A DNA stretch of 24,452 bases from Fibrobacter sp. GTDB lineage: Bacteria > Fibrobacterota > Fibrobacteria > Fibrobacterales > Fibrobacteraceae. The stretch is from NCBI GenBank assembly GCA_017520105.1, contig JAFWRL010000323.1, positions 1 through 24,452 of the forward strand. The letters run 5' to 3'. The position numbers were made by a program, and so were the translations under genes. This document shows positions 8,687-16,257 of the stretch, piece after piece. How positions within the stretch are numbered: position 1 is the stretch's first letter; every line of letters starts with the position of its first letter. A model generated the notes under the pieces. That model had not been told where the DNA came from, did not search any database, and saw only the letters and a list, made by a program, of their open reading frames with translations.

Positions 8687-10156
8687 TTATTCCCTTACGA
8701 GGAAGCCCGCAATGGACTTTTCGCGGACAAAAGTCTTCTTCGCCACGCTCTGCACATCAGAAGCGTTCACTTTATCCAAGTTATCCGCCCAGTTGAGGAA
8801 TATGCGGTAATCGCCATAGATTTCGTACCAGCCGAGCATCGTCGCCACATTTTCCATGTCGGTCAGGCTGCGGATGAGGCCCGCGTATGCACGGTTCTTC
8901 ACTTTCTGGAATTCGCGTTCGCTCACCTGTTCCGTTTTCAGCTTTTCAAGTTCTTCCCACACAATCTTCTCGACTTTTTCGCGGTTGGCATTCGGGCGCA
9001 AATTCACGCGGACCGCGAACTCGGAGACGTACTTGTTCGGGCTGTTGCTCGCGCTTACGCCGACAGCCAGTTTTTCTTCTTCGACAAGGCGCTTGTAGAG
9101 CCTGCCAGAACGGCCATTCAAAACGCCTTCGGCAATATCGAGCGCATAAAGCGTGCTGTCGCCCACAGCGGGAGTCTTGAAGACTAGCGTATAGAGGTTC
9201 GGAGCGTCCTTGCGCTTGACCGTCAGGCGCTTTTCGCCAGCCTGTTCTGGGTCACGCACCGTTAACGGCGGGAACGCATCGCCCGCAGGAATCGGGCCAA
9301 AATACTTCTTGACAAGCTTCATCGTTTCGAGCGTGTCGAGGTCGCCAGCCAGCACGAGGATGGCGTTACGCGGCTTGTAGTACTTGCGGTAGTGTTCCTC
9401 GGCCTGTTCGCGGGTCAAGTTCTCGATGTCGCTTGGCCAGCCGATAGTCGGCACGCGGTAGGGGAACGCTTCGTAAATCATGGAATTGAGCGTTTCGTAA
9501 AAGCGGCCCGTCGGGCGGTCGTCGTAACGCATGCGGCGTTCTTCGCGGACAACGGAGCGTTCCGAATAAAACTCGCGGAGCACGGCGTTCTGCATACGGT
9601 CGGATTCCAGCCACATGAACAGCTCAATTTTGTTCTTGGGAAGCGTAACTGTGTATGCAGTCAAGAGGTCACTCGTAAACGCATTGAGCCCCGTACCGCC
9701 GGCAGCCTGGTAAGCGCTCCAAAGTTCGTCCTTGACGAAAATCTTGCGGTGTTCGTTCAAAACGGAATCGTGTTCGGCGGTGAGCTTTTTCACCAAGGCG
9801 GTGTCGTTTGCGATTTTTGCCGGGCGAATCAGAGCCTGTAAAGAATCCTGTGTCGCGATGAACCTCGCGTCGGCAATGCTATCCGAAATACCGACCTTTT
9901 TCGTCCCCTTGAACAGTTCGTGTTCCAGAATGTGTGCAAGACCCGACTTGCCCGGGACTTCGTGCACCGAACCGGTCACATAGAACAGACGGAAACTCAC
10001 CGTAGGAGCTTGACTGTTGGGATACAAAAGCACCGTAAGCCCATTTTCCAGAACAGCCTTATGCACGGGCAAATTCACGGCTGCTACAGAGATTCCGGCA
10101 AGCAAGGCAGGAATAAAAACACAACTCAAAACGAGTCTAGCTAAAAGATTCTTCAT
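8687..10156 (-). CDS. Secreted M16 family zinc peptidase
   Basis: An M16 (pitrilysin/insulinase-type) metallopeptidase of 489 residues from the ATG at 10156. A TTG at 10180 would add eight residues, but the ATG gives a normal signal peptide (basic MKNLLAR, then a hydrophobic core to about SVAA). The inverted zinc motif HxxEH is HILEH at residues 75-79. The third ligand is expected in the later SERSVVREERRMR stretch. Between them is GGTGLNAFTSDLLTAYTV, typical of bacterial M16B proteins. The C-terminal half is the M16_C-like domain with RLVEEEKLAVGV. The likely location is periplasm or cell surface. Function beyond peptide hydrolysis is not known. It is the first gene of a likely operon with dnaE and lpxB. 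Confidence 0.9.
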   Translation of the reverse strand: MKNLLARLVLSCVFIPALLAGISVAAVNLPVHKAVLENGLTVLLYPNSQAPTVSFRLFYVTGSVHEVPGKSGLAHILEHELFKGTKKVGISDSIADARFIATQDSLQALIRPAKIANDTALVKKLTAEHDSVLNEHRKIFVKDELWSAYQAAGGTGLNAFTSDLLTAYTVTLPKNKIELFMWLESDRMQNAVLREFYSERSVVREERRMRYDDRPTGRFYETLNSMIYEAFPYRVPTIGWPSDIENLTREQAEEHYRKYYKPRNAILVLAGDLDTLETMKLVKKYFGPIPAGDAFPPLTVRDPEQAGEKRLTVKRKDAPNLYTLVFKTPAVGDSTLYALDIAEGVLNGRSGRLYKRLVEEEKLAVGVSASNSPNKYVSEFAVRVNLRPNANREKVEKIVWEELEKLKTEQVSEREFQKVKNRAYAGLIRSLTDMENVATMLGWYEIYGDYRIFLNWADNLDKVNASDVQSVAKKTFVREKSIAGFLVRE

Positions 10157-10200
10157 ACCTAGCAATTTAGATATTTTCAAAAAAAATTTGTATTAAGCAA

Positions 10201-10223
10201 TAAAAAAAGGGGCTTTCGCCCCC
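10201..10223 (-). terminator. Rho-independent terminator after the M6 protease gene
   Basis: On the minus strand a GGGGC-GAAA-GCCCC hairpin (stable GNRA-type tetraloop) is followed directly by seven U residues. It starts five bases after the M6 protease stop codon at 10228. This separates that gene from the M16-dnaE-lpxB run downstream. Confidence 0.88.
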
Positions 10224-10227
10224 TGTT

Positions 10228-12009
10228 TTAGTCTAATCGCAGCTTGAACGATTTGAGCATCCGTCCGCCCGATTCCAGCGTACCGATTATGAACGATTTT
10301 CCGCGAATATTTTTCAGTCGAATTTCGCAGGAATGTCCGTCAAAAGTCTTTTTCAGAAGCAAGGTTCCGTTGACATCGAACAAGTGAACAGTCTTGTTTC
10401 CGTCGAAATTCGCATTCACGGTCAGCATGCCGTTATTTACAGCGAAACGAACCGGCGCAGCAACAACAGAAGTCTTTACAGACATCGTTTCCGACGAAGA
10501 ACTCAGCTCCACAACTGAAGCGGCAGAAGAACTGGATTTTTCAAAAAATACCGAGGTACTGGAAAGGGCAACCGATGACGAAGATGGCACAACAGCAATA
10601 GAACTGCTCAACGGCGCAGAACTACTCGACTGAACCGACGAAGAACTTACGACAACCGAGGAACTGGACGAAGACTTCGGCACGCTAGACGAAGAAACGG
10701 CCTTACTCGAAGAAGACGCCACGCTGGAAGAAGATTTGCCCGCATCCGGAGAAACACGCTTGCCGCGAGTCTTGAAAGTCACCACGCTATCGGCAATCTT
10801 TATGTCGTAAATTTCGAGGCCGAGACTGTCGCCAGACCACGTTACAAACCCGTTAAAGCTATTGACTCGACTCGTCGGGAACGCGTCGTTTGCGATGGAG
10901 TAGCTGTCCGCTTTGCCATCAGCTTCGACCAAATCCACACGCATCGGATCGGACACGTTGACCGCATTGCTCGCCCATGCATACCTATCGTAATTGATAT
11001 GCCAAATCAACATTCCCTTGTTAGGGAGCCCAATGTCAAAGTGTTGCTTCAAACGGAAATCAACAAAGTAGTATTCATTGTCGTTCTTGCTCGTCAACAC
11101 GAGTCCGTCATTTTCCAGAATGGAATTAAGAACAAACGTCGTATCCGAAATTTCGAGACGGCGTGGTTCCAGCCAGCCCAGGCTATAGCGTTCAAAAGCG
11201 TTCAAATTTGCTGGCGAGCACGATGTCGTATAGGACCTGTTTTGCGGGCAGTTGTACGAACCGGCATCCATCAAGTCCCATGACCCAGGCGTGAAACGGA
11301 CCTTCGTCCGGGTATCGTTCACATTCACATCGTAATGGTCCTGGAGCCCAAGCACATGGCAGAACTCATGGCAGAAGGTGCCTATTCCGTTCAACGCAGT
11401 CGTGTTCCTATTAACCATGTACGATTGCCCGTCAATTTCGGGAGAACAGGCGTAACGGTTCATGGTATAACCAGAAGTAAGGCGTTTTCTCACATTGTAC
11501 GAATGCGGCCAAATTGCAGTTTGCACGTCCGTATCCGCCGAACCGACGCCAGCGTAAATCATATAGACAAAGTCAACTATTTTGTCCCCGTCGCTATCGT
11601 AAGGCGAAAAGTCCGTATTTTGAGCCACCAGAGCATCCATCGCCTCGCTAATCGCATTCACGGCACCCGCAGCGATGTTATTCGGATTCACCATTGAACC
11701 GTACGAATCACGAGTGCCCTTTAGCGTAATCGGCCCGGCGACATCAAAAGTCGGCCTATACTTGCCCATCGAGTTTTCTATAAAGAAATCCCTGACGCTT
11801 CCGCTCATGTAAAAGTTGGAATACCCTTCCTTATTCAAATAATTCAAATATTCTTCTTGGGCGTTATCGCGCTTGAACTTCACGTCACTGAACTGGACAA
11901 GAACAACAAGACCACGGACATCGCCTTCTTTACGGACAGAATTCAAATTAGGACGCGTCGGCCAGTTGGTGTTGGTCGGCTGTGTGACTCCACCTCCCAG
12001 CCACCCCAT
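10228..12009 (-). CDS. M6 family metalloprotease, catalytic and C-terminal part
   Basis: The main part of a secreted M6 (immune inhibitor A-like) metalloprotease, up to 593 residues in this frame. The zinc site is HEFCHVLGLQDHYD (HExxH at residues 214-218 of this frame), preceded by the Asp-rich YDSDGDKIVDFVYMIYAG. A later GSWDLMDAGSYN contains the Met-turn region. A beta-rich domain follows, then a ~95-residue Ser-rich linker of repeated SSSS blocks as seen in Fibrobacter surface enzymes, and finally a C-terminal domain (from about VRFAVNNG) with VHLFDVNGTLL, like a sorting/anchoring module. The ATG at 12009 is probably not a true start: the signal peptide and propeptide lie in the neighbouring frame (11943-12437). 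The gene therefore seems frameshifted, by mutation or sequencing error, between about 11980 and 12010. Confidence 0.82.
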   Translation of the reverse strand: MGWLGGGVTQPTNTNWPTRPNLNSVRKEGDVRGLVVLVQFSDVKFKRDNAQEEYLNYLNKEGYSNFYMSGSVRDFFIENSMGKYRPTFDVAGPITLKGTRDSYGSMVNPNNIAAGAVNAISEAMDALVAQNTDFSPYDSDGDKIVDFVYMIYAGVGSADTDVQTAIWPHSYNVRKRLTSGYTMNRYACSPEIDGQSYMVNRNTTALNGIGTFCHEFCHVLGLQDHYDVNVNDTRTKVRFTPGSWDLMDAGSYNCPQNRSYTTSCSPANLNAFERYSLGWLEPRRLEISDTTFVLNSILENDGLVLTSKNDNEYYFVDFRLKQHFDIGLPNKGMLIWHINYDRYAWASNAVNVSDPMRVDLVEADGKADSYSIANDAFPTSRVNSFNGFVTWSGDSLGLEIYDIKIADSVVTFKTRGKRVSPDAGKSSSSVASSSSKAVSSSSVPKSSSSSSVVVSSSSVQSSSSAPLSSSIAVVPSSSSVALSSTSVFFEKSSSSAASVVELSSSSETMSVKTSVVAAPVRFAVNNGMLTVNANFDGNKTVHLFDVNGTLLLKKTFDGHSCEIRLKNIRGKSFIIGTLESGGRMLKSFKLRLD

Positions 12010-12437
12010 TCATTTGCCATTTGCGGGGCATCGGCAGACGACTGGAGCATCAAAGGCTGGTTTTCAAGTTCTTTTTCGCGTTTTTTGCGATGATTTTGAT
12101 GGAATTTTTCAAGAATTTGGCGGGAATCCCGATTTCTGAGGAATTTTTTCTCTTTTTGTCCACGTTTGGACTTGGCATGCACCCGAATTCCGGTCTTTTT
12201 GCCATGTTCATCGGCGTAATTCCAGTATCCACTAGAATCTCGTACAATGAGCACGCTGTCTTCGCCAGTCAGCGTGTAATTGAAGTGCTCGTTTCCGACC
12301 TTTCGAATCTGTACTACAGAACCATCCGGTTGCGTAGAGTTCATAAGGAACGGGGATGCCTGAATCGCCCATATCGATGAGGCTCCGACAAAAGAACTTA
12401 CTAGAAAAGAATTCCACCAACTCATGGTTATAAACAT
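11943..12437 (-). pseudogene. 5' part of the frameshifted M6 metalloprotease (signal and propeptide)
   Basis: This frame encodes a signal peptide (MSWWNSFLVSSFVGASSIWA from the ATG at 12425; another ATG lies at 12437). A propeptide follows with QPDGSVVQIRKVGNEHFNY and DSSGYWNYAD, the usual N-terminal pattern of M6 proteases, and then a very basic segment (HAKSKRGQKEKKFLRNR). It ends in MANEWGGWEVESHS, running out of frame to a stop at 11943. The other frame continues with VTQPTNTNWPTRP and the protease domain. One extra base in the G-rich stretch near 11990-12005 would join both parts into a protein of about 735 residues. I found no X XXY YYZ slippery heptamer, so I favour a real or artefactual indel over programmed frameshifting. 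Confidence 0.7.
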
Positions 12438-12490
12438 ATATTAGTTTGCGGAATATCCCTCATTTTTTTTCCTTTTTTTTTAAGTTTTCT

Positions 12491-12517
12491 GTTGACAGAA
12501 CGCCAATAAAAGTCAAC
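12491..12517. promoter_or_regulatory. Inverted repeat GTTGAC-N15-GTCAAC upstream of the protease gene
   Basis: The 105-base gap between the transporter stop and the protease start holds GTTGAC (12491-12496) and its exact complement GTCAAC (12512-12517), followed towards the protease by two oligo-T runs on the plus strand (12463-12482). The half-site spacing suits an operator or a promoter element. No U-run follows on the minus strand, so it is not a convincing terminator for the transporter gene. Confidence 0.3.
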
Positions 12518-12542
12518 GGTCGGTACAAATATTAACAAAATT

Positions 12543-13427
12543 TTACACTTTAGATAGTGCGAGCAGCGCCGCGCCGACTAAAATGACCGAAGTTGCAACC
12601 GCAAGCCTAATCCTCTCTGTTTTTGTAGGGTATTCATGGAAAACGACCACACCCCAAAGCAGATTCACGAGTAAATTCAGCTGCGTCAACGGGTAACCAA
12701 CGGCATAACCCAGGGCGCCCTTTGTGTCAATCGCCCAGAAACAGCCGTGCTGGCCGGCAATCCACAAAAAGCCCATCAAGACCGAAACTAATGAAGGAGC
12801 CAGCTTGTATTCAAAAAGTGCTCGGCGTTTAATGCTCATTATGGCTATCAGGAGTTCCGCGGCAATAAAAATACCTATCGTGAACGAACTCATGAATTCC
12901 AACAAGGGAATATCGGTAAACTTATACGGAATCAGGAACAGCCCGAACACGGCACCCGCCAACAGCGAACGCCAATTTTTCCACAGACTGCCATGGGAAG
13001 GAGCCAGCAACTTCAAACCCCAAAGCAAAAGCGCAATGGCAGGAATAGAAAAATAAAGCAAGGTCGATTCGGAGAATATCAGCACGCCACTCAAAAACGA
13101 AGCGAGGATGCTCATGCCCATCGCACGCACGCCAGCACCCGTCAAATCTTCAGCCTGCACGGCCCAGAAACAAAACGCACCACCCAGCACCCAGAGGAAC
13201 CCAGAAAGGATACCCACCGGCGAAACGCACAACGTGCCCGTCAAAAGCGAAATGGCGAGCTCCCCGACGCCAATGCCAAGAGCGACGCAGGAAAGGTACG
13301 CCCACGACGAAAACTTGGGCCACGCCTTGAGCGGAACCATGTAAGTGCCAAGCGCCAAAACGGCAAGGACGACGCCTAAGTAGCTATTTCCCAATGCAGA
13401 ACCCCGCAAAAATCTTTTGTAAAACAT
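12543..13427 (-). CDS. GRP/RhaT-type sugar transporter (DMT superfamily)
   Basis: A polytopic membrane protein of 294 residues with about ten hydrophobic segments. It fits the glucose/ribose porter (GRP) family of the drug/metabolite transporter superfamily. The second half has the family-like GYPLTQLNLLVNLLWGVVVFHE, followed by a basic loop (YPTKTERIR) and a last membrane helix. Such proteins import sugars with a cation or proton; the substrate cannot be read from the sequence. The only ATG is at 13427, which makes the gene overlap the end of mnmE by 44 bases in another frame. Translational coupling to mnmE is likely, as no clear ribosome binding site is seen. Exact family placement is moderately certain. 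Confidence 0.8.
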   Translation of the reverse strand: MFYKRFLRGSALGNSYLGVVLAVLALGTYMVPLKAWPKFSSWAYLSCVALGIGVGELAISLLTGTLCVSPVGILSGFLWVLGGAFCFWAVQAEDLTGAGVRAMGMSILASFLSGVLIFSESTLLYFSIPAIALLLWGLKLLAPSHGSLWKNWRSLLAGAVFGLFLIPYKFTDIPLLEFMSSFTIGIFIAAELLIAIMSIKRRALFEYKLAPSLVSVLMGFLWIAGQHGCFWAIDTKGALGYAVGYPLTQLNLLVNLLWGVVVFHEYPTKTERIRLAVATSVILVGAALLALSKV

Positions 13428-14949
13428 CTTCGGACGAGATTTCGCCCGTTATACTCTGGAGCGAACGGCGCACCAGCTGCATTTCGAACGCCAGAAGTTC
13501 CACCGCTGGATTCGTGCGGATAAGGCTAAGCGCACGGTCGATGCCCGCGAGAGCTTCTTCGAGGCAGGTCTTTTCGCGTTCGCTCGTGATCCAGAGGTCT
13601 TCGGAATTTTCCGTTTTCTTGAAAAGGGCGGCGTTCATCACTTGACGAAGTTCCGCAAGGCCCTCCCCTGTTTTGGAGGAAATGTGAAGGCGAGATTCAC
13701 TGGATCCTTCGCTTTGCTCAGGATGACGAGAGGCGCCGCCCTGCCGAGATGCGCCCAAGTCGCTCTTCGAAATGACGACAAAGTCCGGATGGATTGCTTC
13801 CGCCACGCTCTGCTCGCGGCAGGCTCCACTATCGTTCCCCGCAATGACGTTTTCTTCATTTGTCATGCCCGCGCAAATGCGGTCGCAACTTTCGTCTTTC
13901 GTCTTTGTACTTTCGCTTCGCTCAAGTACCAAATGCTGAGCTCGGTCATACCCATGCAAGCATGGCTGCGACGCTCGCTCTTCGCATTTGTCATCCGCCC
14001 CGTCGAGGACCAGAATCTTCATGTCGGCTTCGGCGAGGATTTCCTTGCTCTTTTCCATGCTGAGCGCATCGAGAGCGTCCGTCGCTTTGTCGGCAATCCC
14101 AGCGGTATCGACGAGGCGAATTTCTCCCCCGTCCAAAAACAGGCGGACTTCGACAAAGTCACGGGTCGTGCCGGGGATATTGCTCACCAAGATGCGGTCT
14201 TCGCCGAGGAGCGCATTCACGAGACTTGACTTGCCTGCATTCGGCGCACCGTACAGAACCGCAAGCGGCAAACGGCTGACCGCCGCCTTGCCCTTAAAAC
14301 TTTTCAGAATGGATTCCACGCTTTCGCGAATCGCAGAGATTTTCACGCCCCAGGTAGCATAATCCGGGTCGGCTTCTTCTTCGGAGAAATCGACGTCCAA
14401 TTCGAGGCGCGCCGAGATGTCCATGACCTGTTCCGTGAGCGTCTTGACCTTTTTCGAGAGCGCACCGCCAAGCAAGCGATGGGCGTTCTTCAGTTCGTCA
14501 CGGTTCGCGCTGTGGATGACGTCGGCAACGGATTCCGCCTGTACCAAGTCCATGCGACCGTTCAAAAAAGCGCGACGCGTGTATTCGCCGGGTTCCGCCA
14601 GACGAACGCCTTCAATACTCTTGATGACCTGAATCAGCTCGCGGACGATAATCGGGTTCCCGTGGGGGTAAAGTTCCAGAACGTCTTCGCCGGTGTAAGA
14701 ATTCGGGCCTTCAAAAAAGATGTAGAGAAGGCTATCGATGACTTGGGCCGTTTTGCGGTCATCGCCGACCATTGTACGATAATCCCTAGCGGTCGCAAGC
14801 TTTGCTTCGCGAGGCTTCAAATTCTTGATAGCCGATTCACCGAACAGAAGGCGCACCACTTCGCGCACCTTCGAGCCGCTCACGCGGATAGCGGCAACGG
14901 CACTCACACCCGCAGGCGTCATCGGAGCAACAATCGTCTGAGAATCCAT
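13384..14949 (-). CDS. mnmE: tRNA modification GTPase MnmE
   Basis: MnmE, with MnmG, builds the 5-carboxymethylaminomethyl group on wobble U34 of tRNAs. The N-terminal folate-binding domain starts TIVAPMTPAGVSAVAAIRVSG and includes PNSYTGED. The GTPase domain has G1 GAPNAGKSS (234-242), G2 GTTRD (260-264), G3 DTAG (281-284) and G4 SKSD (394-397, usually NKxD). The C-terminus is the catalytic-Cys motif CIGK (518-521). At 521 residues it is about 65 longer than usual. The excess is two insertions in the GTPase domain, residues 322-386 between G3 and G4 and residues 400-419 after G4. Their DNA looks like dispersed palindromic repeats kept in frame. All other motifs are intact, so the protein is probably functional. 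It is likely co-transcribed with the transporter. Confidence 0.95.
   Translation of the reverse strand: MDSQTIVAPMTPAGVSAVAAIRVSGSKVREVVRLLFGESAIKNLKPREAKLATARDYRTMVGDDRKTAQVIDSLLYIFFEGPNSYTGEDVLELYPHGNPIIVRELIQVIKSIEGVRLAEPGEYTRRAFLNGRMDLVQAESVADVIHSANRDELKNAHRLLGGALSKKVKTLTEQVMDISARLELDVDFSEEEADPDYATWGVKISAIRESVESILKSFKGKAAVSRLPLAVLYGAPNAGKSSLVNALLGEDRILVSNIPGTTRDFVEVRLFLDGGEIRLVDTAGIADKATDALDALSMEKSKEILAEADMKILVLDGADDKCEERASQPCLHGYDRAQHLVLERSESTKTKDESCDRICAGMTNEENVIAGNDSGACREQSVAEAIHPDFVVISKSDLGASRQGGASRHPEQSEGSSESRLHISSKTGEGLAELRQVMNAALFKKTENSEDLWITSEREKTCLEEALAGIDRALSLIRTNPAVELLAFEMQLVRRSLQSITGEISSEDVLQKIFAGFCIGK
13693..13752. repeat. Palindromic repeat-like insertion 2 in mnmE
   Basis: A 20-codon stretch after the G4 motif encodes SRHPEQSEGSSES. 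Its DNA contains GGATCCTTCGC, then GCTCAGGATGAC (13702-13727 on the plus strand). From memory this is the core of a dispersed repeat found in many bacterial genomes, usually between genes. Standard MnmE proteins have only a few residues here. The insertion keeps the frame. Confidence 0.55.
13792..13986. repeat. Palindromic repeat-like insertion 1 in mnmE
   Basis: This 195-base, 65-codon stretch in the loop between G3 and G4 is absent from typical MnmE. It is a mosaic of short palindromes: CCATGC/GCATGG, GTACTT/AAGTAC around TCGCTTCGCTC, and, on the minus strand, GTCATTGCGGGGAACG ending in GCAATCCA, which recalls another common dispersed repeat. The encoded peptide is Ser/Glu/Cys-rich and low in structure (for example LVLERSESTK). 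It looks like one or more nested repeat insertions. Confidence 0.6.
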
Positions 14950-14971
14950 GAAGAAAAAGATAGTAAATTGC

Positions 14972-15142
14972 AGTTACTAGTTAATAGTTACTAGGTTCTA
15001 GAAGAATTAAGATACAAGATGTTTTTTTCTTTCCAAAATTTCTAGTAACTAGTAACTTAGAACTGATTACTTATCTAGTTAGGAAATTACTAAATTCCCT
15101 AGCAACGAACAACTATTGACCAATGACGAACAACCAATGACC
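14972..15142. repeat. Heptanucleotide-phased intergenic repeats between mnmE and the epimerase gene
   Basis: The divergent intergenic region has two arms of degenerate 7-bp units around an AT-rich centre (about 15004-15041). The left arm has AGTTACT, AGTTAAT and AGTTACT at 14972, 14979 and 14986. The right arm has CTAGTAA at 15042 and 15049, CTTAGAA at 15056, CTGATTA at 15063, then, after three weak units, ACGAACA, ACTATTG and ACCAATG at 15105, 15112 and 15119. All start on multiples of seven from 15042. The arms are inverted: 14972-14987 pairs with 15042-15057 at 15 of 16 positions. The right arm runs into the start of the epimerase gene. Confidence 0.7.
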
Positions 15143-16135
15143 AGATTCAAAATTATCTCCCGCCCCATCGGCACCGTAGAGTGCTACGTCTTGCAGCGCA
15201 ACGACGGCGCTGAATTTGAAATTTTAAGCGGATACGGAGCAGGTCTCAACGCCTGGCGCATCCCCGACAATAGCGGCAAGCTCCAAGACCTCCTCTTTGG
15301 CTACCGCGAAGGCGACGACATCTTCAAAATCGGCCCGGACACCAACGCCGGTTGCCGACTCGCCCCCTTCCCGGGACGCGTGGCCTACGCCAAATTCAAC
15401 TGGAACGGTAACGATTACCAGCTCGTCAATAACGTGAGCTGGGCTCCGCACGCCCTCCACGGCTTCTTGCAGAACAAAGAATGGAAATTCGCGAGCTTCG
15501 AAAGCGATAGCGAAAAGTGCGTCGCCACATTCGCCATCGACTGGCCGGGCGCCTTCACCGGATTCCCATTCCCCTTCCGTGCCGTGAACAAGATTACATT
15601 CACCGGCGAAAGCTACACCGTCGAATCGACCGTCACGAACATCGGCAAAAGCGACCTTCCCTATTCCGAAGGCTGGCACCCCTATTACACGCTCGGCGAA
15701 AAAATCAACGGTCTCACCATGACACTCCCGGAATCGAACCTCGCGATTCTCGACAAGGCGGACATCCCCACAGGCGAATTCAAGCCGGATACGCGTTTTG
15801 TGGGCGGCAGAGCCATCGGCGACGAATTCATCAACGACTGTTTCTGCTTAAACCAGGGCGAAAGCACTTTCGTGAGCAAAAACAAGAAAAATTTTGAGAA
15901 CATTTTAGCCACCGTAGAACTCAAAAGCGATACAAAATCTCTCCAGATTTGGCAAAAAGCCGGCGACGAACAATATAACGCTATCCAAATTTACACACCG
16001 CCCGACCGCATGAGCATCGCCATCGAGCCGATGACCGCGGAACCCGATACTTTAAACCATCACCGCGATTTAATCGTCATCAAGCCGGGTGAAAGCCGCA
16101 CGTTTATTTTTGGAGCAAAGTTCCAAAATCTTTAA
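15137..16135 (+). CDS. Aldose 1-epimerase family protein
   Basis: A GalM-like mutarotase of 332 residues that interconverts alpha and beta anomers of aldoses in sugar catabolism. Family features are a beta-sandwich pattern, NAGCRLAPFPGRV, the HGF motif (H108), SEGWHPYYTL (H181, likely the catalytic acid) and IAIEPMTAEPDTLN (E297, likely the base). There is no signal peptide, so it is probably cytoplasmic. The ATG at 15137 was chosen over the TTG at 15116, because the seven extra codons lie inside the heptad repeats. Neither start has a Shine-Dalgarno. A five-codon mini-ORF (15123-15140) ends in an ATGA overlap with this start. The next gene is a mannanase, so a joint role in hexose release and use is plausible. 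The substrate is not defined. Confidence 0.88.
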   Translation: MTRFKIISRPIGTVECYVLQRNDGAEFEILSGYGAGLNAWRIPDNSGKLQDLLFGYREGDDIFKIGPDTNAGCRLAPFPGRVAYAKFNWNGNDYQLVNNVSWAPHALHGFLQNKEWKFASFESDSEKCVATFAIDWPGAFTGFPFPFRAVNKITFTGESYTVESTVTNIGKSDLPYSEGWHPYYTLGEKINGLTMTLPESNLAILDKADIPTGEFKPDTRFVGGRAIGDEFINDCFCLNQGESTFVSKNKKNFENILATVELKSDTKSLQIWQKAGDEQYNAIQIYTPPDRMSIAIEPMTAEPDTLNHHRDLIVIKPGESRTFIFGAKFQNL

Positions 16136-16189
16136 AAAAGTGTGCTAAATCACGCTCCAAAATTGCCAGTAAACATATTTTTTCCTTTC

Positions 16190-16220
16190 AAGCGAAAATG
16201 CTGTTGCATTTTCGCTTTTT
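16190..16220 (+). terminator. Rho-independent terminator after the epimerase gene
   Basis: A perfect 12-bp stem (16190-16201 with 16206-16217, core AGCGAAAATGC, loop TGTT) runs into a T-tract to 16220. It lies 54 bases after the epimerase stop and 27 bases before the mannanase ATG region begins at 16247. It therefore ends the epimerase transcript and suggests a separate promoter for the mannanase in the short AT-rich stretch 16221-16245. Confidence 0.85.
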
Positions 16221-16246
16221 GAAATATATTTTGAGAACATAGATTT

Positions 16247-16252
16247 AAGGAG
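16247..16252 (+). promoter_or_regulatory. Shine-Dalgarno AAGGAG deciding the mannanase start
   Basis: AAGGAG at 16247-16252 is five bases before the ATG at 16258. It overlaps the upstream in-frame GTG at 16252, so that GTG cannot be the start. Confidence 0.85.
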
Positions 16253-16257
16253 TGAAT

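Noticed and set aside
11980..12010. Programmed -1 ribosomal frameshifting in the M6 protease gene
   Set aside because: No X XXY YYZ slippery heptamer in the right phase and no obvious downstream stimulatory hairpin; a simple indel is more likely.
15123..15140. Five-codon mini-ORF overlapping the epimerase ATG as a regulatory leader peptide
   Set aside because: It has no ribosome binding site and lies within the repetitive heptads, where ATG words recur by construction.
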